In this document: in pieces, positions 57,495 to 64,000 of the stretch
Layout of the letters: each line of letters starts with the position of its first letter
How positions within the stretch are numbered: the first letter of the stretch is position 1
Assembly (NCBI GenBank): GCA_036768485.1
Contig: JAVLUZ010000508.1
Span: forward strand, 558,001 to 622,000
From: Mermis nigrescens
Taxonomy: Eukaryota; Nematoda; Enoplea; Mermithida; Mermithidae
DNA length: 64,000 nt
Direction: 5' to 3'
The notes under the pieces: model-generated
What the model was told of the DNA's origin: nothing
Database searches by the model: none
Seen by the model: the letters and a program-made list of their open reading frames with translations, nothing else
Program-made: the position numbers and the translations under genes

Positions 57495-57689
57495 TTCGGG
57501 AGTGGCGAAACGACATACAGGCTCATTCCGTCGTTGGATGGCAACTTTTACATGTACGACGACGCGGTGGCTCAAGGCATTCCGGTCAGCGCCGAAACCT
57601 TGCTCGGCAATTCTATGAAATTTGGCACTGACGTCATTTCCGGTGGCAAGGAAGTCAGAACCTTCGGTCTGAAGTCTGATTCGGGCGAG
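57495..57689 (+). CDS. EIF2AK3: PERK exon 3 (luminal domain)
   Basis: Acceptor 'ttttaattacag', phase 0. Reads FGSGETTYRLIPSLDGNFYM, then SAETLLGNSMKFGTDVISGG and KEVRTFGLKSDSGE. The family pattern +MIPSLDG.LF.., followed by V.SLL..S.KFGDDVV..GGK...TYGL...+G, is that of PERK. It ends in phase 0 at GGCGAG|gtacct. Residues 110-174. Confidence 0.94.
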
Positions 57690-58415
57690 GTACCTAGTCG
57701 TCGCTTTCCGCATTTCGTTACTGATTTTTTAATTTCGATGACAATCGGCTGAAACAAAATGAAAAGCGCTCGAGGCTTAGGTTAATTTTGTTTGGAATAG
57801 GCATTAGCGTTAAGCGAAAAGTACGAAAAAGGCATTGCGGGATTTGAACTTCGCGTCGGACTCGATGTCGCGAATCACTGATCGTTTATTGAAATATTCA
57901 GAAAAACATTCAATCAAACTTTCTTTCGCTTCGTTCGCCGCAAACAGTTTATCTTCGCTTCGAAGCACTTTTTTGTATGAGACAAAGATTTTGAAGCTCC
58001 TAAAAAAATTTTTGGATCGATCTTTGTGACAGTTTTTTGTTAATTTTTTATTTTACAAAAGCGAAGTTTTTGAACAAAAAAAAAGACAGTGTTCAAAATC
58101 ATCCACGTCCAATATTATACTTGCTAACAGTTCAAATGGTATGATTTTCTCGACTGAGTATTCAGCTACAGGCACGTATCTCTGGGGGAATGAGGGGGTT
58201 CGGACCCCCAAAATTCTGAAAAATCGAAGTTTTTAAACGTTATTTTGTGCTATTTTTGGGCTTCCCCCAATAGTTGGTGTTGGTCCCCCTAAATAGGACG
58301 GCCAGCTACGTGCCCGTCCAGCTAATGCGTAAAACGCAGCCTCTCAGCCGCGACGAATTTTAAGGAGCTCGGTGAGAGACGTTTTGGTTTCTTAGCTTAT
58401 TTAGCTCATGTTCAG
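57690..58415 (+). other. EIF2AK3: PERK intron 3
   Basis: From gtacct to 'gctcatgttcag'. It contains a 148-bp element (58169-58316) and a scrap of TGTACAAAG-family sequence near 57980-58030. No further exon was found. Confidence 0.8.
58169..58316. mobile_element. 148-bp hAT-like MITE in PERK intron 3
   Basis: Ends CAGGCACGTATCTCTGG and CCAGCTACGTGCCCG are inverted, flanked by TTCAGCTA (58161-58168) and TCCAGCTA (58317-58324), 7 of 8 identical. It ends 100 bp before the next exon. Confidence 0.82.
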
Positions 58416-58549
58416 CTGCTTTATTCGTACGCGTTGAACAGTCGTCAAAGCGGCGCAGACGCGTCGACCTCGGCTCCAAAGAGCAACTTGGTTATCAAGC
58501 GAACCACGCGTATTATTAGAGCCGTCGAGGCCATCAGCGGAGTGGAGAG
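58416..58549 (+). CDS. EIF2AK3: PERK exon 4 (luminal domain)
   Basis: Chosen acceptor 'tagctcatgttcag' gives phase 0, matching exon 3; the nearer 'cgttgaacag' would break the frame. Reads LLYSYALNSRQSGADASTSA, then NLVIKRTTRIIRAVEAISGV. It corresponds to the PERK segment V.Y.CS...C, an acidic spacer and then LL..RT...VRAV...SG.E. It ends in phase 2 at GGAGAG|gtgcgt, the split codon giving Arg. Residues 175-219. Confidence 0.9.
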
Positions 58550-59494
58550 GTGCGTCCATTCAAATTTCATTTACCTACTGTTCGCCGTTTTGATTAAAAA
58601 TTTCACTTTTCTATAATTTCTCGCTGGTCCAGGGGCGGATTTAAGGGGGAGCGGCCGCCCCTATCCCCATTGGCCAAAAATATTTTGCGGGATAAAGAAT
58701 GGATATGCAATTTGCAATGAATTTTGGCCGTCAGTGACCATAATTTCTCAAATTTTTCCGGCGCACGATGATACCTATTTACGACATTGATTTACTTCCT
58801 TGGCGACCCGGAAGCCATTTTCTGTTCGTGTGGGTTTCAAAACAATTTTAACAGCCGAAACAGCTATTTTTGCATAGTTTTCTTCTATTTTCAAATAAAA
58901 ATTCCGATGTTTCGCATCAAATGCCATAAATACAGGAAACCAAGCAGTAAATCATGCCCCTAGACGTCTATGCGCCTTAATTTCACAAATTTTCCGGCGC
59001 TTCGCGCCAGCTTTTGTTAAAGTCAAATAAATTAAATGATTTTTTCGCACAAAATTGCCTAAAATTTCAAAATTTAAAAAAATATTGCGTCAAAAGTGAT
59101 TTTATGTAAAAGTATACAATGTAAAACACCAAAAATAGGCTATTTCGCGCGTTAAGGGCAAATTTTTGGACCTATTTTTGACCGTTTTTGGAAAAGTTGG
59201 GATACCGCCCGCCCCCCTCCCCCTTACAAAAACAGATCCACCGCAGCACTGATCTATTATCGTCAAAAATTAAAGTACTACGGGATTGCTTTATTCAAAC
59301 GCTATAATCAATATAAACCCATAATTCAAAATAATAAAAGCGATTGTTCAAGTATGGAGCGGCTTACCGGAGGTAACCCGCTAACACGTAATCAAATGTA
59401 TTAACGTATCGGAGAAGTAATTTGTAAGTACGTTAATGAGGCGGGCGATTAGCGGTCAATCCTTATTAACGTAAAAGTAATGTTTACCGACCAG
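58550..59494 (+). other. EIF2AK3: PERK intron 4
   Basis: From gtgcgt to 'tgtttaccgaccag'. Largely the element at 58630-59251. Confidence 0.85.
58630..59251. mobile_element. hAT-like non-autonomous element, GGCGGAT family, uninterrupted copy
   Basis: Left end CAGGGGCGGATTTAAGGG; right end ACAGATCCACCGCAGCACTG is slightly rearranged. The interior matches 18041-19119 without the nested insertion and so shows the pre-insertion sequence 'cccctagacgtctatg'. No clean target duplication is visible. Confidence 0.82.
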
Positions 59495-59657
59495 GTGGAA
59501 TGTGACGGTGGGTGAGCACGAAATTTTCGTGCCCGAGGTCGGCGCTTTTCATTGCCAGAGGGCCCGGGATGAATTGGAATTTCGGTTGAGTCCCGCCGAC
59601 GGTCTGATTGCGGCGTTCGCGAAGTCGGCGCCTTATCAGCCTCTTTGGACCAGGAAA
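59495..59657 (+). CDS. EIF2AK3: PERK exon 5 (luminal domain)
   Basis: Acceptor 'tttaccgaccag'. After one base it reads WNVTVGEHEIFVPEVGAFHC, then ELEFRLSPADGLIAAFAKSA and PLWTRK. It matches the PERK pattern WNFSVG..E, a variable part, then KVS..DW.V.A....G..LEW. It ends in phase 0 at AGGAAA|gtgcgc. The local GC content is well above the flanking intron, and the opposite-strand frame here is a shadow. Residues 220-273. Confidence 0.9.
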
Positions 59658-60898
59658 GTGCGCCTAACTTATTCCTAACTCGCTTTTTGCTACGGAACAA
59701 TAAAGCGAATCGAATATTCGTTGAAAATTAATTAAAACGTTAAATGTCGGAAAATTACGCAAAAATTTTCAGTAGCTTTTCTAATAACGAATAGCGAATT
59801 TAAAACGACGACAACTACGTACGTAACGGAGCGGGAGGGCGGAATCCACCACCCAAAGTCGGTCGTCCCTCCGTACCCGGTGTCAGAAAATAATGACCGC
59901 CTCTCGATTTTTGGCAAAAATTTGGTTTTTTTTAAAGCATTTTTAGGTGTTTTTGTTGCCGTTTTTCAGCCAAAATTTGGAGGTCATTCACTCGCCACTC
60001 GCCGTTGAGACTCGGCCGTGGACCTCTTGTCCTAAAATTTCCAGCCATTAACCCGTTACGCGTATGGCGACCGCTGTTCTTATGTACGAGACAAAGATTT
60101 TGAGGCTCGTACAAAGATTTTCAGAGCCGTCTTTGAACAATGCGCAAATACTTTTTGGGGCGAAGTGATAGTAATTTTATCACTTTTTAATGAATTTTTC
60201 AGCAAAATTTCGCCGAATATCATAATTCATTCTATTTAGCTCCAAAATCTGTCTTTAAGCATCTTTGAACAGATTTCAGCATCTTTTACATAAATCTCTA
60301 TTTTTTTACAAAGATTTTATGCAGATAAAAAGAAGTATTAAACAACTTTGCAACGTTTTCTGCCATTTGACGATAAAATTGACTTGTTATCTTTGCGTTG
60401 CATTAAATTCATGAGCGAATTAGTGCCTATTATGAGATTCAGTCGGCATATCGCAATCGCCGTATTATTTTTGATTGCGTAACGCCAGTTATATTAGCTT
60501 TCTATGTCGAATTTTACGTGTTAATTCAACCCAATACTCATGGAAATTTCGGCGCTTCGCGCCGAACTAATATAATTAGCTAAATTTAAGACAAAGTAAT
60601 ACTTTTTGCGGAGCGTGCGGGTCTTGGATGACAATCTAGGACTACGTAAAAATGTGTATATTTGATCGATATATTATATGTACAAAAAGTTTTTTCTCGT
60701 ACATAGTTTTTTTCGGAGATCTTTGTACGTGCACAAAGAGGATCGTACAATAACAGCGATGGCGAGATGGCGACAAACAACCGTCCTGAAAATTAATTAA
60801 GGCCATCGATTAATCTTTTCCATCGCAGCCATTCTGCTTTTTTTACTCTTACATAAGTTGTGAGCATAATTTTTCAATTTGCATGAGTGACCTGGAAT

Positions 60899-62076
60899 CA
60901 AGCGCGGATCCAGGGGGGTTGGGTGGCCGCTCCCTCAAACCCTTTTTGGAAAGTGTTTTGGGCAGCAGATTTACGTTGGAATGCGCTCAATATTGAGCTA
61001 AAAACGCAAAAATCGAAAATTTTCGTTGCTTCAAGCGCCTAATCGCCGTTAACTTTCGTTATAATGTTCCAGCATTTCGTGTTTGAAACGGCTGAAATAT
61101 CCCAGTGCTTCTTCATTACTTGAATTTAAAGCGATTTCAATGTGCTATTTATCGGTTGAAACTCTAAAACGCTAATTGAACATCGTGTTAAAAGTGCATG
61201 AAAATCATTTTTGCGCCGTTTCTGCAATTTTTTCTTCCGTTCGTTCTTTTTGTATCCAACGCAATCAACATAGTCGGGTTGGCGTGACTCGACTCGTTGG
61301 GCGGGACCGCCCTATCCCCCACCCAAAGGAAAACGGAAAATTGGCGAAGTGCGCCAAAAACATCGCCAAAACATATCTTTAGCGTGCATTCGAGCTTGTG
61401 AAACTCAAAATTTTCGGCGCTTACCGTCAGATTTATTGTTTATGTTCTGCTTTGTCCTCTAAAACCGCTAAAAATCACTCAAATTTGAGTCAATCGTTAA
61501 GAACGTGTCAATTTTTCCGGCGTCGTGCGCCGGATTCATTCTACGGCTATAGCTTTTGCTTCCTAGTTCATTCAAAACCGTTCAAATTTGAATTACGATA
61601 CGGAGAACATACTAATTTTTTCCGGCGCTTCGAGCCGGATTTATTGTTTGATCTACGCTTCTTTGGCAGTCTCGCACGCTCAAAAAAACCGCTCAAATTT
61701 GAGCTTGACTCGCAGAATATGTCGATTTTTTTTGCGCTTCGCGCCGAATTGGCGTATTATCCGTATAATTCATCACTGCGAAGTTCTAATGATTAAATAC
61801 AAAGATGGGAGATAAAAAATTACTCGCGAATTGAATGATGAGAAACGTTTGCGCGGATGGCTTAAATGATAAATTTTTTTGCACAATGATCCATAACGAA
61901 TAAAGCTGAAAATTCTTGAAATTTTATTTTGAAATTTTCTTCACCATCGTATAGAGGTCGCTGCGATGCGCTCAAACCTGCCTTTTCGCTTATCGCCTAA
62001 TGGTTCTCGATAGGTTATCCGACTTGACATTTTTCGGACCGCCCCCCGCTCAAAATTTTTCCCGCATCCGCTAGTG
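60899..62076. mobile_element. GCGGATCC-ended element carrying a tandem array
   Basis: Left end CAAGCGCGGATCCAGGGGGG and right end CCCGCATCCGCTAGTG are imperfect inverted repeats, flanked by CCTGGAAT and CATGGAAA (6 of 8). The array at 61411-61750 is inside. The ends resemble the GGCGGAT family, but the interior is shared with 47750-48977. Confidence 0.55.
61411..61750. repeat. Roughly 105-110-bp tandem repeat, 3 copies
   Basis: 'caaatttgag' type boxes begin at 61480, 61583 and 61694. Each unit has a 'ttttccggcgcttcg' hairpin and a 'ggatttattgtttga' part. It is the inverted complement of the array at 48530-48810. Confidence 0.8.
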
Positions 62077-62323
62077 CATGGAAATTACTTCAATTAAGCT
62101 ACGGCGCTTACGCTACTTATGCAAACGATTGGTTTTGCTAATTTCCTCTACGTCATCAAAATGGACAGAGGCTATTTTCATCGAACTATAGTTTGCGATT
62201 CGGTGGATTAAAAACGCAAGCTTGTATATGGAATTTTTGGCTTTTTTGACGAAATGATTAATTTTCCGAGCGACTAAAGTGGGCGCGTTACCTAGTTTTG
62301 CTTAGCGGTTGGGCGTCATTTCA

Positions 62324-62462
62324 GCTTAATTGTCCAATAGCCCAACTTTGGTCGTTGGACCAAAACGGCGCCAACGAGATTAGCCTTTTTGACCCGCTGG
62401 TAGTGCCTTATTTGCCCGAAAAGGCCATCGTCGAACCACGAACCGATACCGTTCTGTACGTC
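62324..62462 (+). CDS. EIF2AK3: PERK exon 6 (luminal domain, last recognised exon)
   Basis: Acceptor 'gcgtcatttcag', phase 0, giving W-T-R-K joined to LNCPIAQLWSLDQNG. The spacing from Trp to P-I-A is the same as in other PERK proteins (LEWEYQF..PIASAW). It continues EISLFDPLVVPYLPEKAIVE, then TDTVLYVG, the IS.FDD and VYLG motifs. It probably ends in phase 1 at TACGTCG|gtaagc, a strong donor; reading on gives 17 more codons that do not resemble the family. Residues 274-319. The remaining luminal part, membrane segment and kinase were not found before the window ends. Confidence 0.9.
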
Positions 62463-64000
62463 GGTAAGCTCATTGGTGAAGCACGCGGATTTGAATATAT
62501 TACTTAAATTCAACTTGAATTAAAAAAGTTTTGCTAAAGCAATAAGCGTACAGGGGCGGATGTAGGGGGGGGGTGCCGTCCCCCCATTGGCCCGAAACAG
62601 TGCGCAAAATTAGAGATTTTGAGCGATTTATGGCGATTTTCGGGTTAAAACGGCCAATCTTTTCCACCCAAGTAGGGTTCCGCCCCCTCTAGGGGTACCG
62701 CCCCCCTTAAGAAAATCCTGGATCCGCCACTGAGCGTGCATTACGCGTGCTTATTCTAGGGATGTCCCAAGCCCCGACCCCGGGCCTGCGCGAAGCTCGC
62801 CCCGAGCCGGGCCTCCAAACGTTTGTAATCAATTGCAAAAAACTCTCAATATTTTCTTTTCAAAATCAATCTTCGAAATTGGTGAGGAACCATAGAAATG
62901 GTGTATTTCGGAATACTGACGAATTCAGCTGGCAAAATTTGATCGTTAAATAGTTTCTATAGCTCAAATGTAGATTTGGTCCCCGCCAAAGCTTAAGCAA
63001 TTTAAATTCGGCGTATTTCGCTGCTGCTCTTAAATTAGTTATTAATAAATCTATTAATATTTATTATTAATATTACTATTATTATATCATTGCCGTATGT
63101 ATGATTTATTTATTAATTTTATACTTCATCTCGAAATAAATAGCCTAAATCGGATGATGAATAAATTTTCCTTCATCCCGTCGGATCCGATAAAAAATCC
63201 GATGATGTAACTTTTAACAGACGGAATGCGTAAAATAATTAAAGGAACGGCTTAAAAAGCAAGCGGGAATCGATTCCGCGATCGCGGTTCTTGGCGTCCT
63301 GGCCCAAAACCATATATAAATATTGTTTCGTTATTCACAATTTTAAGGAATTTCTCGAAAATCAAGCTCCGTCGACAAAATATTTATCGCATCAGCCGCA
63401 ATCTCGGCAAGAAAAAATATGTTTAAAATTTGTACAACCATGATTTTTATGGCTTATTACAGCCGGAAGACGCGACTAATTCGAATAGAAACTGTAGAAT
63501 CGAGAGTGTTAAATCCAAGAACCGCAACGTACTATATAATCAATAGATAATTTAACAATACTGAAAATTAATGTACTTTAAAAGTGAAAATTGGAACAAA
63601 ATGATAAGATCAAACATAAAAATACACGCTTTGAATTGAAATGCTTATTCTTTTGTTTGGCATTACAGCGAAAAAATTAATCTTTACCATAAATAAAATG
63701 AGCTAACTTAGCGTCACAAAAAAATTTGTATTTTTCTTTAAAAACTGACTTTATTCATCAATTGAGAGCTTTGATCCTAAGAGATATGGGTATTCTATTG
63801 CGAACTTTTAAATTACTCCCACAATTCTTTACCTCTCCGAAATCGGTCTCGAAGCTTTGAAAATCGGAAGTACAGCTGCGCATTCATGATCGATCGCCAA
63901 TAATTGTCATCATCGACATTTTCAAATCGTTTTTTAACTCCTTATGCTTTCAATTTAAAGCCAAAGTATAGCGTAACGGATGAGAAACCTGAAATTAATT
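62463..64000 (+). other. EIF2AK3: Downstream sequence, probably PERK intron 6
   Basis: Contains the element at 62551-62732 and AT-rich DNA. I looked for the next PERK motifs (QLY.Q.S, then the juxtamembrane region) and did not find them. Confidence 0.55.
62551..62732. mobile_element. 182-bp GGCGGAT-type MITE
   Basis: Ends CAGGGGCGGATGTAGGG and CCTGGATCCGCCACTG. Flanks AGCGTA(CA) and AGCGTG(CA) suggest an 8-bp duplication with one mismatch if CA is counted in it. Close relative of 54874-55050. Confidence 0.85.

Larger units (their letters stand above)
59658..62323 (+). other. EIF2AK3: PERK intron 5
   Basis: From gtgcgc to 'gggcgtcatttcag'. It contains the element at 60899-62076 and scraps of TGTACAAAG-family sequence near 60080-60140 and 60660-60750. 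No exon was recognised in 59700-60880. Confidence 0.75.

Noticed and set aside
58439..58441. Alternative acceptor 'cgttgaacag' for PERK exon 4
   Set aside because: It gives the wrong phase after exon 3. The upstream acceptor ending at 58415 keeps the frame and adds residues that fit the family pattern.
59449..59700. Minus-strand 83-codon frame in a GC-rich patch
   Set aside because: Shadow of PERK exon 5, which explains the GC content and lies on the plus strand.
62306..62323. Alternative acceptor 'ttttgcttag' for PERK exon 6
   Set aside because: It would start in a phase not supplied by exon 5 and would upset the Trp-to-PIA spacing.

Overview
The window is animal nuclear DNA, most likely from an insect or another arthropod. 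It holds two spliced host genes with GT-AG introns, an AT-rich non-coding background, no operons, and dense repeats. The two genes were recognised exon by exon from protein similarity plus compatible splice phases. SPEF1/CLAMP (sperm flagellar protein 1) appears complete on the + strand, with five coding exons from 3175 to 15732 and 243 codons. The 5' part of EIF2AK3/PERK, the ER-stress eIF2alpha kinase, lies on the + strand from 47245 to 62462. Its six recognised exons encode the signal peptide and much of the luminal sensor domain. The transmembrane and kinase exons lie beyond the window or were not found.

Layout: 1-3.2 kb is intergenic, with a transposon carrying a 59-bp minisatellite and one unexplained minus-strand ORF. 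3.2-15.8 kb is SPEF1; its introns hold a foldback transposon with repeat-built arms and an AAT loop, a 475-bp tandem repeat and a second foldback family. 16-20.6 kb is a pile of hAT-like non-autonomous elements, several with perfect 8-bp target-site duplications (TSDs) and nested inside one another. 20.6-32.0 kb is an 11.3-kb Ty3/gypsy-type LTR retroelement, broken by frameshifts and deletions. 32.0-34.4 kb is the 3' end of a second copy in opposite orientation, LTR to LTR. 34.4-39 kb is a foldback element split by a long LTR-like sequence that itself contains a solo LTR of the first family. 39-47 kb is mostly unannotatable AT-rich DNA with LINE fragments, a possible minus-strand transposase-like exon and a 20-bp minisatellite interrupted by a LINE 3' end. 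47-62.5 kb is PERK; its introns are filled with hAT-like elements, a 1.9-kb TTGG minisatellite, a hairpin element and a split foldback element. The last 1.5 kb shows only one short element.

The most unusual content is the third reading frame of the LTR retroelement. Where an env gene or nothing would be expected downstream of integrase, there is an ORF starting inside the integrase gene in another frame. It carries a complete DEDDy 3'-5' exonuclease motif set (D-x-E, D, Y-x3-D), followed by a long unrecognised region and a Gln/Pro-rich acidic tail. The tail is also present in the inverted copy nearby. Most other features illustrate repeated nested insertion, with TSDs that let the order of events be read.
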